Position numbers and translations under genes: made by a program. The notes beneath the pieces are model-generated. The model was given only the letters and a program-made list of their open reading frames with translations, made no database searches and was not told the origin of the DNA. This document shows positions 6,941-14,260 of a stretch of DNA of 32,300 bases, piece by piece. The first letter of the stretch is position 1. The number at the start of each line of letters is the position of its first letter. The DNA lies in NCBI RefSeq assembly GCF_937997535.1, contig NZ_CALKTT010000089.1:1-32300 (forward strand), given 5' to 3'. Source of the stretch: an uncultured Campylobacter sp. GTDB taxonomy: Bacteria; Campylobacterota; Campylobacteria; Campylobacterales; Campylobacteraceae.

Positions 6941-7131
6941 CCGAAGCTCCCGCAGGCGCTAGCGCTAAATTTAAATATTTTATAATCGAAAGCGAACGCC
7001 CGCGTAGCGGTCCAAGCCACGCTTTAAAATTTTGCTCGCAATTTAAATTTAACTCCGCTTCACGCGCGCCGATGCATTTTATCTATACTTAATTTTAACT
7101 GCGTCCGCCAATTGATCGAGCTGCTCTTGGC

Positions 7132-7157
7132 GCGATGAAATTTTAAAATTTCATCGC
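7132..7157. repeat. Perfect 26-bp palindrome
   Basis: GCGATGAAATTTT is followed at once by its exact reverse complement AAAATTTCATCGC. The core is the AAATTTTAAAATTT word common in this window's gaps, here with matching GC-containing arms. No T run follows on either strand. Confidence 0.75.
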
Positions 7158-7660
7158 CAAACATGGTGTGGAATTAGGATTTAAAAGTAAGTGCGGGTCA
7201 AATTCATAAGTTTAAAATTTTAAAGCGACATGCAATTTAAAATTTTACGCTTCTTGAATGCTAGCGGTGCGAAATTTTGCGCAAGCTCAAAATCCGCGCT
7301 AGAAGATTTCGTGCCGCTGCAAAATTTCTAGATCACAACTCCGCTCGGTAGAATTTTTTGGCGGTGCAGATGGAGGCGCAAAATCTGTGCCACGCAACCT
7401 TGCACGGATCACACCCGCCCAAATTCCTACGCCGCACGCCGAGACTCATAATCTAATCTCGCTACAAGATCGCTTGCGAAATAGTGCAGTATCCTTAGTC
7501 GCATAGCGTATCACAGCCTTACTCGCTGCATAGCCGAGGTCCATAGCTGTAGTGCGAAATGGCGTGGAATTCTTTGTTGCGCGATCGAAGCTCTCAGCCC
7601 GCAAAAAGGCGCGATATCCTCTACCGACGGTGCAAGTTTATTATCTAACTCACGCCTCAG

Positions 7661-7912
7661 AATTCCGCCTCAAACTCATTGCTTAAAATTTCGTCTAAAA
7701 AAAATCGCGTATGAGAAATTCCGCTTTATCTTTACAGCTTAAAATTTCGTATGGATTGCACCGAGCAAAATCTCGTCACTGCGCGACGCAAGCTTAAAAT
7801 TTCAGCGTCGTGCTCGCCGCATATTAAATTCCGTTTCACCATTACGACTTAAATTCTATCACAAGCCTGTAGATTTAAAATTTTACTTCAAACGACGCCG
7901 TGAAATTTCTAC
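7661..7912. repeat. Degenerate tandem repeat, about 55-bp period, roughly five units
   Basis: Units begin near 7661, 7717, 7772, 7827 and 7879. Units 1 and 2 both start AATTCCGC and, 20 bases later, both have GCTTAAAATTTCGT. Unit 3 keeps GCTTAAAATTTC at 7792; unit 4 has AATTCCGTTTCACC and ACTTAAATTC; unit 5 has AATTTTACTTCA and TGAAATTTC. Spacings are 56, 55, 55 and 52. Units 1-2 match best; later ones are weaker. Confidence 0.5.
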
Positions 7913-8194
7913 TCTTGCCTAGGCACATATCTCTCGGTGCCTGCGCCACTTCCCGCTTAGCGGCGACGCTATATATCTTTGCCGATAGCAATCCTCGCAC
8001 AGGGCGCCCGCCACAGCGCATAGAAAATAAAGCGTGCCTCTTTCGTAATCGTAGCCTCTAAAAAATTTTAAGCGACCGCAAAATTTTAAAATTTAAAAGC
8101 AGCCTGTGATTAAGCCGATTTTTATAAATTTGGATTTGCTTTGTAGCAGCGCAATCTGGTGAGCAAGGCGCAACTATAAGTTAAGCAGCTAGCT

Positions 8195-8611
8195 TTACGT
8201 CAGCTGCTTAAACATTTCGATCTGTTCCTTCGTAAGCTCGATCAAATCATCGTTTGCGTATTTAAGCGATGTCTCCAGACTTGCGATGAGCTCCTTACGG
8301 ACGAAGCTCACGCTAAAAAGCGTCGCCCAAAATCGCGCTCCGCTGCCCGTACTCGGATCTTCCAAGACCGCTCTAATCGCAGCTACCGCAGCAGCATCGT
8401 CCGCTGCACCTAGCACCTCGTCCACGAGCGGATATTCACCTGCGCCGTCGCCCTCGTTTAGCGAGCGCAAAAGCGGCTCAAGCGCCTCGTCACAGGGATT
8501 ATCACGCAAAAACTCCCGCACCGCGCGAAACCCTGCCGCGAGCTGATCCGAAAGCTGCGCAGGCATCGGCTGATGAAGTCTCAAAAAGTCTAATGCCGTT
8601 TGCTTGTCCAT
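8195..8611 (-). CDS. Hypothetical small HEAT-like protein
   Basis: The protein has 138 residues and is acidic and mostly helical. It opens MDKQTALDFLRLHQPMP, and the middle reads as two or three HEAT-like helical hairpins (EALEPLLRSLNEGDG; VDEVLGAADDAAAVAAIRAVL; GARFWATLFSVSFVRKELIASL), ending in YANDDLIELTKEQIEMF. This layout resembles small HEAT-repeat proteins found among polymorphic-toxin immunity genes, but no toxin gene is near and the similarity is from memory. No signal peptide or membrane segment is present, so it is probably cytoplasmic. AAAAGGAATTTT precedes the ATG, and TACAAT at 8638-8643 may be the -10 box. Function unknown. Confidence 0.7.
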   Translation of the reverse strand: MDKQTALDFLRLHQPMPAQLSDQLAAGFRAVREFLRDNPCDEALEPLLRSLNEGDGAGEYPLVDEVLGAADDAAAVAAIRAVLEDPSTGSGARFWATLFSVSFVRKELIASLETSLKYANDDLIELTKEQIEMFKQLT

Positions 8612-8812
8612 AAAATTCCTTTTAAATGATATGCGCGATTGTAGCTAATTTTGGATTGCAAAGAGATAAATTTACTCTAATTTATCAGCTACTTCCGTCA
8701 TAAATTCTCAATAATCTTAAATAATTAGACAGTGATTTTGTAGTGGCTTTTAGGGGCGATTTTCTATGGGCTTTGCGGATTACGAAATAAAATTCCAAAA
8801 TTTTATCCAAAC

Positions 8813-8841
8813 AAAAAAGCCCCTGCGAAGTGCAGGGGCTT
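8813..8841 (-). terminator. Rho-independent terminator of haoCA
   Basis: Arms AAGCCCCTGC (8817-8826) and GCAGGGGCTT (8832-8841) form a perfect 10-bp stem with a GAAGT loop (plus-strand reading). On the minus strand the stem is followed by a six-base T run (8818 to 8813). It lies about 50 bases after the haoA stop codon and is the clearest terminator in the window. Confidence 0.92.
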
Positions 8842-8889
8842 ACAAGCTTGATCTGTTTAGTCCGGCAAAATTTAGCAGACTAAGAAGGA

Positions 8890-10290
8890 TTATTCCTCGA
8901 TCTTGCCGGTTTTGATGCGGCGCTCGTAGATTTCGCGCATCTCTCTAATGTCGTTTTTGACCTCGAATACGCCGTGCCAATGCGAATAATCAGGTCCGCC
9001 CATTAGCGCGCCTTGGCGCATTCTGCGACCCTCGTGATGCCACGAAGTGTAATAAATACGCTGGAACGCATCCGCCCAAGGATCGTCTTTTAGAAGTTTC
9101 TTTTCCTTAAGATCTTTTAGCATCTTAGTCGCTTCGTCGTTGTAAACGTTATATAGAAGTACCTGCTTATCGCCCACCTCAAAGAAATTATTCGTATGGG
9201 TGCTTGCATGGCACTCTTTGCATACTTGCTTCATCTCGGCACGTGCCGCCTCAGGACCGTTTAGGTTACCTGCCAAAGGATTGCCGACGTTTAGTTTGCC
9301 GGTATTTAAGAACTCGCTTACCGCAGTCTCATTACCGCCGGTGCGTAGATTGCTCTTAGGCTGCCACAAATTCCACTTCAAGCGTTGAGATACGTTGTGA
9401 GTGGAGTTTAAATCGCCAACACCGCCGCTCATATGGCAGGTCGCGCATGTAGGGGCGCGGTAATCAGGAACCGCCCAAGTACCAGGAGCGCTATCGAATT
9501 TCCACTCATTGCCTTCAGCGTTAAATACGTGTCCGTGCATTGAGTTATTGTAAATTTCGATATCCGGATGATCAGGTCCTAAGTGGCAAGATGCGCAAGC
9601 AGCAGGCTTACGAGCTTCAGCAATCGAAAATTTATGACCAGAATGGCATGATTTGCATCCGCCTACGCTACCGTCCGGATAAACCGTACCGATGCCGTAA
9701 ACGGGCCAGGTCTCTTTGGTAGGCTTGTTATGCTCATCCATTTTAACGACGCTACCGTGGCATTGAGAGCAGCCGGTAATATCAGGTGCATGTTTAAGAT
9801 CAGGGATATCACGTCCTTCGTAGTGATACATTAGATCAACTATTCCTTTGTTGGCTTGCATTTGCATAGCGCCTCTTGCGTGACCGCTGTTTTCAAACTC
9901 TTTAACCTCGTTGCTGTGGCATTTAGCACAGGTTTTAGGACTAACTAGCACCGAAATATGATTATCTGTGTCTTTCGGATGCGGCTCTTTAGCTGCCATA
10001 GGGCTATCTGCTGGCTGCGAGTGGCAGTCGGTACAGCTAACGCCTACGTGAGCGTGGCGGCTCATCTTCCAATCCGCAACGACGCCCGGAGTTTTTTCGG
10101 CATGGCACTCGACGCAGCGTCTAGCTAGCGGCGTAAGCTGCCTATTTACCTTTAAATTCTTCGTAAGACTAACGTTTACGGAATTGCTTACGTTCGCGTC
10201 CGACGCGGACATATTCGCATGCTGCGCGGGCATTTCTGCGAATGCAAACGATGCGATACAGGCTATTAAAATAGCGACTTTTTTTAGCAT
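8890..10290 (-). CDS. haoA: Epsilon-type hydroxylamine oxidoreductase-family octahaem cytochrome c (eHao)
   Basis: The protein has 466 residues with a Sec signal (LKKVAILIACIASFAFA). Eight CxxCH sites start at C59, C86, C121, C174, C212, C232, C282 and C357. The order, the spacing and the C-terminal block (YYTSWHHEGRRMRQGALMGG, then DYSHWHG near 434-440) place it in the Hao family. In Campylobacterota this family is paired with a NapC/NrfH-type partner and works as a nitrite/hydroxylamine reductase rather than a hydroxylamine oxidase. The partner gene haoC lies 10 bases upstream. There is no long C-terminal membrane or anchoring region. AAAGGAGAAGCA precedes the ATG and a strong terminator follows. 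The exact physiological substrate (nitrite, hydroxylamine or other) cannot be told from sequence. Confidence 0.93.
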   Translation of the reverse strand: MLKKVAILIACIASFAFAEMPAQHANMSASDANVSNSVNVSLTKNLKVNRQLTPLARRCVECHAEKTPGVVADWKMSRHAHVGVSCTDCHSQPADSPMAAKEPHPKDTDNHISVLVSPKTCAKCHSNEVKEFENSGHARGAMQMQANKGIVDLMYHYEGRDIPDLKHAPDITGCSQCHGSVVKMDEHNKPTKETWPVYGIGTVYPDGSVGGCKSCHSGHKFSIAEARKPAACASCHLGPDHPDIEIYNNSMHGHVFNAEGNEWKFDSAPGTWAVPDYRAPTCATCHMSGGVGDLNSTHNVSQRLKWNLWQPKSNLRTGGNETAVSEFLNTGKLNVGNPLAGNLNGPEAARAEMKQVCKECHASTHTNNFFEVGDKQVLLYNVYNDEATKMLKDLKEKKLLKDDPWADAFQRIYYTSWHHEGRRMRQGALMGGPDYSHWHGVFEVKNDIREMREIYERRIKTGKIEE

Positions 10291-10300
10291 TGCTTCTCCT

Positions 10301-10858
10301 TTACTTGGTTTTGTTATTTTCTCGATTGTATTTATCCCAATATTTGGTGATCTCTATACCCATATTTTTGTGACCGACGTTTTCGTGGCACTGCACGCAG
10401 GTTTTGCCGGTAGTGCCCGCGAAATAATCCCTATGCGCGAGCCAGGCTTTATTTACTTGATTATTCTGCTCTTTTAAATTTCGATGGCAACTTAGACAGC
10501 CGCTTTCATAAACGAAATGATTTCGCTCCTTGCGTTTTTCTTGCCAGTCGATCTTATCGGCATCGGTAAAGACCGTCTTGTAGACATCATTTGCGGAGGT
10601 TAGAGCCTTGGTCCAAAGATACATAAAGGTATTTTCATGAGAGACGTGACAGGCGACGCAATCGGCCTTGAAGCCTTGCGGGTTATTGCCACCGTGAACG
10701 TCGTTGTGAAAGGCGTTTGCCATCGGCTGCATTGTATGACAGGATACGCAGAATTTATCGGTGCCCGTAAGGTGAACCATCTCCGCAATCCCAAGAGAAA
10801 GTATCATTCCTATAAGCACACAAGCGCCCACGAGCAGCACAAGAGTTTTCTTTTTCAT
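10301..10858 (-). CDS. haoC: HaoC, NapC/NrfH-family membrane tetrahaem quinol dehydrogenase
   Basis: The protein has 185 residues. One N-terminal membrane anchor (residues 4-24) is followed by four CxxCH sites: CVSCH, CVACH, CLSCH and CVQCH. The segment FCVSCHTMQPM is the usual first-haem region of NapC/NrfH proteins. Such proteins take electrons from menaquinol and hand them to a periplasmic multihaem reductase, here HaoA, encoded 10 bases downstream. The start ATG has AAGGAAA upstream, and a TATAAT box lies about 70 bases before it. The NrfA gene that partners NrfH in other species is absent next to it, so HaoC is preferred to NrfH. Confidence 0.92.
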   Translation of the reverse strand: MKKKTLVLLVGACVLIGMILSLGIAEMVHLTGTDKFCVSCHTMQPMANAFHNDVHGGNNPQGFKADCVACHVSHENTFMYLWTKALTSANDVYKTVFTDADKIDWQEKRKERNHFVYESGCLSCHRNLKEQNNQVNKAWLAHRDYFAGTTGKTCVQCHENVGHKNMGIEITKYWDKYNRENNKTK

Positions 10859-10927
10859 AGGTTTCCTTGATTTTAAAATTTCTTCGCAAAATTTTTAGTA
10901 TTTGATAATTTCAAAAAATGGTATTTT

Positions 10928-10933
10928 ATTATA
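10928..10933 (-). promoter_or_regulatory. Putative -10 box (TATAAT) of haoCA
   Basis: TATAAT on the minus strand, about 70 bases before the haoC start, in a 200-base divergent gap shared with the fumarase operon. A TTAAC half-site lies upstream at 10968-10972, but its partner half is poor. Confidence 0.55.
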
Positions 10934-10996
10934 AAAAGATTAAAAACCGCTTATTTTCTAGCCTTTTGTTAAAATTTATTAAATGAAGATAAAATT

Positions 10997-11018
10997 TTAA
11001 ACTAAGTTTTTAGTTTAA
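10997..11018 (+). promoter_or_regulatory. Operator-like palindrome upstream of the fumarase promoter
   Basis: Arms TTAAACTAA (10997-11005) and TTAGTTTAA (11010-11018) are perfect reverse complements around GTTT. The repeat ends six bases before the -10 box at 11024-11029, covering the -35 region, the usual place for a repressor or activator site. The same 9-mer TTAAACTAA occurs at 5500-5508 upstream of mccR. Confidence 0.5.
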
Positions 11019-11023
11019 CGGAA

Positions 11024-11029
11024 TATAAT
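11024..11029 (+). promoter_or_regulatory. -10 box (TATAAT) of the fumarase operon
   Basis: A consensus TATAAT lies 29 bases before the ATG at 11059, downstream of T-rich DNA. Confidence 0.75.
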
Positions 11030-11058
11030 CCATTAAAATTTCAATACAAGGAGAGATC

Positions 11059-11904
11059 ATGAAAACGATCCAAGCAGCTGAGATTACAAAAGTAGTCAGC
11101 GAGCTTTGCAAAAAAGCCTGTTATCACGTCACGCCAGATATGCACGCGGCATTTGAGAAAGCGCGCGAGAACGAGACTTCGCCTATCGGCAAGGATATCT
11201 TAGGCAAGCTCTTACAAAATGCCGATTTAGCGGCGAAAGAGGTCGCGCCGATCTGCCAAGATACCGGCATGACGGTGGTTTTTGTCGAACTCGGTCAGGA
11301 TGTGCATATCGAGGGCGGATATTTGGAGGATGCTATCAATGCAGGCGTTGCGGACGGCTACGTAGGCGGCTACCTACGTAAATCCGTGGTCGCAGAGCCG
11401 CTTTTTGAACGCAAAAACACCACGAACAATACCCCTGCGGTCATCAATACCCGCATCATCCCCGGCGACAAGCTTAAGATTAAAGTAGCCCCAAAAGGCT
11501 TTGGCAGCGAAAACAAATCGGTACTAAAAATGCTCGTTCCCGCAGACGGCATCGAGGGGGTAAAAAAGGTATTTTTAGAGGCGGTCAAATACGCAGGTCC
11601 TAACGCCTGTCCTCCGATGGTCGTAGGCGTCGGTATCGGCGGCACGATGGATAAGGCGGCGCTTTTAGCCAAGCAAGCCGCGGTTCGCTCGATCGACAGC
11701 AGAAATCCCGACGAGCGCTACGCCAAGCTAGAGGATGAGCTGCTGGAGATGGCGCGCGCTACGGGCGTCGGTCCGCAGGGTTTGGGCGGCATAAATACCG
11801 CCGTTAAGGTAAATGTAGAGTGGTATCCGACCCACATAGCGGGGCTTCCGGTCGCCGTTAATATCAACTGCCACGCGGCTCGCCATGCCGACGCCGAACT
11901 ATAA
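11059..11904 (+). CDS. fumA: Class I fumarate hydratase, alpha (Fe-S) subunit
   Basis: The protein has 281 residues and catalyses reversible hydration of fumarate to malate together with the next gene's product. The catalytic Fe-S domain is complete: C66 in PICQDTG, C184 in NACPPMVVGVGIGG and C271 in NINCHAARH are the three expected ligands of a labile [4Fe-4S] cluster. AGGAGAGATC precedes the ATG. It is the short two-subunit type, so the alternative name is tartrate dehydratase alpha (TtdA); fumarase is far more likely for a fumarate-respiring Campylobacter. A palindrome in the promoter suggests regulation. The stop is followed after 10 bases by the beta subunit, whose ribosome site overlaps this gene's end. 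Confidence 0.92.
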   Translation: MKTIQAAEITKVVSELCKKACYHVTPDMHAAFEKARENETSPIGKDILGKLLQNADLAAKEVAPICQDTGMTVVFVELGQDVHIEGGYLEDAINAGVADGYVGGYLRKSVVAEPLFERKNTTNNTPAVINTRIIPGDKLKIKVAPKGFGSENKSVLKMLVPADGIEGVKKVFLEAVKYAGPNACPPMVVGVGIGGTMDKAALLAKQAAVRSIDSRNPDERYAKLEDELLEMARATGVGPQGLGGINTAVKVNVEWYPTHIAGLPVAVNINCHAARHADAEL

Positions 11905-11914
11905 GGAGGAAATC

Positions 11915-12475
11915 ATGTCAGAAGTTAAAAGAATTACCGCACCTTTCGATAAAAGCGTAGTAAAAAGCCTAAAGGCGGGCGATAACGTCCTAATCAGCGG
12001 CACCATCATCGCAGCTCGCGATGCCGCGCACAAGGCTCTAACCGAAACTCTCGCTCGCGGCGAGAAACTACCCGTAAGCTTAGCCGGCGAGACGATATAT
12101 TATCTGGGGCCGACCCCTGCCAAACCGGGTCAGGCAATCGGCGCTGCAGGGCCTACGACTAGCGGACGCATGGATAAATACACTCCTACGATGATAAACG
12201 AAGTAGGCATCAACGGCATGATCGGCAAGGGCTACCGCAGCGACGCCGTCGTCGAAGCGATGAAAAAATCTGGCTGCGTCTATATGGTCGCTATCGGCGG
12301 AGCGGGCGCGCTAATCAGCCAAAGCATCAAAAAATACGAAGTGCTAGCCTACCCCGAGCTCGGCCCCGAGGCGGTCGCGAGACTTACGGTCGAGGATTTC
12401 CCCGCTATCGTAGCGATCGATAGCGAGGGCAATAACTTCTACGAAGTAGGCCAGGCGCCTTATAGAAAAATTTAA
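11915..12475 (+). CDS. fumB: Class I fumarate hydratase, beta subunit
   Basis: The protein has 186 residues. The ATG at 11915 is chosen because TAAGGAGGAAATC lies directly before it; an upstream in-frame ATG at 11885 would add ten residues and overlap the alpha gene without a ribosome site. The Fumerase C-terminal domain is complete: LISGTIIAARDAAHK, YYLGPTPA, GPTTSGRMDKYTP and MIGKG, then GGAGALI. It forms the second half of the active site, including the GPTTSGRMD substrate loop. It pairs with the alpha subunit encoded immediately upstream. No hairpin terminator was seen straight after it. Confidence 0.92.
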   Translation: MSEVKRITAPFDKSVVKSLKAGDNVLISGTIIAARDAAHKALTETLARGEKLPVSLAGETIYYLGPTPAKPGQAIGAAGPTTSGRMDKYTPTMINEVGINGMIGKGYRSDAVVEAMKKSGCVYMVAIGGAGALISQSIKKYEVLAYPELGPEAVARLTVEDFPAIVAIDSEGNNFYEVGQAPYRKI

Positions 12476-12856
12476 ATTTTGCTAGCGGCGTCCTCGCGGC
12501 GCTTTTTGCGGCGCGGGCGTCCGTAAATTTCGCGACATTCGCTCAGGCGCTCGTAAATTTTGCGGCATAAACTACGGCGTTTATTTCGCGAAATTTTACG
12601 CTGCCGCGCAGTGAAATTTTATAGCGAAATTTAAATCGCGTCCGTAAAATTTTATCTCTCTTACGGCGCGGAATTTTTAAAATTTCGCGCCGCTTAAATT
12701 TCTACAGAAATTCCGCCTTCGCTCCATTTAAACAATCAGCCGCTAAAATTTAATCGCAAATTTATCCAAGTCTAAATTTTAAAATTCCGGCGCCATTCGT
12801 AAGCGAATTTAAAGCTCGCTAGCGCCATAATCGGATTTAAATTTTAGGAGGGGCGA
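12476..12856. other. Non-coding gap of 381 bp with AT-word palindrome
   Basis: No gene is seen. The gap has many copies of AAATTT-type words between GC-rich pieces (for example CGTAAATTT and CGTAAATTTTGCGGC). It holds a 29-base near-perfect palindrome at 12664-12692. Confidence 0.55.
12664..12692. repeat. 29-bp near-perfect palindrome
   Basis: Left arm CGGCGCGGAATTTT and right arm AAAATTTCGCGCCG differ from perfect complementarity at one position only, around a single T. This is the same design as the palindrome at 7132: an AATTTT/AAAATT core with matched GC arms. It lies 189 bases past the fumarase beta stop. Confidence 0.65.
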
Positions 12857-13885
12857 TTGAGCGCAAGCGAGCTGGAGCAGATCAGGCTGGAGCTTTTGTA
12901 TAAGGCGAAAAGAAATATGATCTTCGCAGGGGCGTGCATGCTCTTTTACGGCACGTTTTTGTTATACAAGCTACGCGACGGAGGAGGCATGGCGGATTTG
13001 TTGTCTCTTATCGGATTATTCGCGGTTGTTCTTATAGTAGCCGTTTTGTGCGATGAAAGCTCCATAAAAGCTAAGATAATCTATGCTGCCTGCCTTTTTG
13101 CTATGAGCTTATTTCTAAACGATTTACAAAATCACCCCACGATTTCCAAATATATCTTACTCGCGATTATAACTTTAATCTTGGCCGCTTCGAGCTTATT
13201 CGTATTATTTAGAATCTTTAAACAAGATTATTCGGTAAAATTTCAGTGCGCTTTTAAAGAGCACTATCTAATGCCTTATTTCAAGGCGTTCGGCTATCGG
13301 TACGATATTGGAGGCAGTATCGATCCCGCCAAACTCAAGCTCTCCGGGCTCTTTTTTCGACTAGACAGATACTCATACGGCAACGACAGGGTCTCGGGCA
13401 TTTATGACGGCGTGAAGTTCGCATTTTGCGACGTGAGCTTATTTAATAGATTTTCAGAAAGCGAAATCCTCGGCACCTTTTTCTACGCGGAATTTAACAA
13501 ACGCATAAGTGCCAAAACCCTGATTTTTCCCGCTCGCGCCGGCGCGCCGAACACCGGCGGGCTAAAAAAGATCGATATGGACGATGCGGAGTTTAATGCC
13601 GCCTTCGCCGTGTATTGCGAGGACGCGGCGGGCGCGATGTATATTCTAACGCCCGCCTTTATGCGGAGACTCTTGCACTTCGCAAGTGCCGTAGCCGCGC
13701 CCGTCAGTCTTAGCTTTTTAGATAGCAAAATTTATATTTTCGTAAATACGGGGCGCGATAATTTCGAGCCTGACATAGACGAAAGCGTGCTGCGCCGCGA
13801 CCCTGCCGCGCAGCTCAAGCGCGAGCTTTCGCACTTTTTGGCGATCGTAAAAAACCTAAAACTAAACGAAAGAATTTGGAGCTAG
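12857..13885 (+). CDS. DUF3137-like membrane protein
   Basis: The protein has 342 residues from a TTG start supported by AGGAGGGGCGA just upstream. Three or four hydrophobic segments lie at about 20-36, 46-63, 71-85 and 98-118. A cytoplasmic domain follows, with GIYDGVKFAFCDVSL, LIFPAR, FAVYCEDAAGAMYILTPAFM, LSFLDSKIYIFV and a final ELSHFLAIVKNLKLNERIW. This succession is that of DUF3137 (membrane helices then a galanin-like beta domain), whose function is unknown. The gene stands alone between non-coding gaps. No catalytic residues are evident. Confidence 0.8.
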   Translation: MSASELEQIRLELLYKAKRNMIFAGACMLFYGTFLLYKLRDGGGMADLLSLIGLFAVVLIVAVLCDESSIKAKIIYAACLFAMSLFLNDLQNHPTISKYILLAIITLILAASSLFVLFRIFKQDYSVKFQCAFKEHYLMPYFKAFGYRYDIGGSIDPAKLKLSGLFFRLDRYSYGNDRVSGIYDGVKFAFCDVSLFNRFSESEILGTFFYAEFNKRISAKTLIFPARAGAPNTGGLKKIDMDDAEFNAAFAVYCEDAAGAMYILTPAFMRRLLHFASAVAAPVSLSFLDSKIYIFVNTGRDNFEPDIDESVLRRDPAAQLKRELSHFLAIVKNLKLNERIWS

Positions 13886-14260
13886 CGGGCGGCTAGCCGC
13901 AGTTTGGCACGCTACGATCTCACACGCCGTGCTGCGGTTTCGCGTGCCTTGAAATTCCGCGCGTTTTGAAATTTAAAATTTTAATCCATGCCACGGAATT
14001 CTGCGCCGCAAAATTTAAAATTCTGAAATTAAAATTCCGTGCCTTGAAATTATACGCTTTAAAATTTAGAATTTTAAAATTTCGCAGTCGAAATTCTGCG
14101 CACTTGAAATTCGAAATTTTGCCGCGCCTTTAAATTTACGATCCCAAAGCCTTGAAATTTAAAATCCAAATCCGCTCGCTGCGGAATTCTGCGAAATTGC
14201 GAAATTTGAAATTCCTTGAAGTTGCAAAATTCCGCGAGGCTGCCGTTTGAAATTCGCCTT
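13886..14260. other. Non-coding gap of 375 bp dense in TTGAAATT words
   Basis: No gene is seen. TTGAAATT occurs about seven times, mixed with AAATTTAAAATT and GAATTCTGCG, between short GC-rich pieces. The gap lies between convergent genes; no clear terminator hairpin was found. Confidence 0.55.

Larger units (their letters stand above)
6941..8194. other. Non-coding stretch of 1.25 kb rich in short AT words
   Basis: No ORF with a ribosome site or recognisable product was found. The stretch mixes GC-rich sequence with recurring AT words (TTAAAATTTC, GAATTCCGC, AATTTAAAATTTT). It contains a perfect 26-bp palindrome at 7132-7157 and a degenerate tandem repeat of about 55 bp at 7661-7912. It may be a decayed coding region, but no remnant could be identified by eye. 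Confidence 0.6.

Noticed and set aside
7661..7912. CRISPR array
   Set aside because: Units are only partly alike and the shared words are short and AT-rich; there are no identical direct repeats with unique spacers and no cas genes.
10902..10914. FNR-like TTGATAATTTCAA near haoC
   Set aside because: The spacer is three bases, not four, and it lies downstream of the likely -10 box; too weak to call.
11885..11914. Upstream ATG start for the fumarase beta subunit
   Set aside because: It overlaps the alpha gene without a ribosome site, while TAAGGAGGAAATC sits directly before the ATG at 11915.
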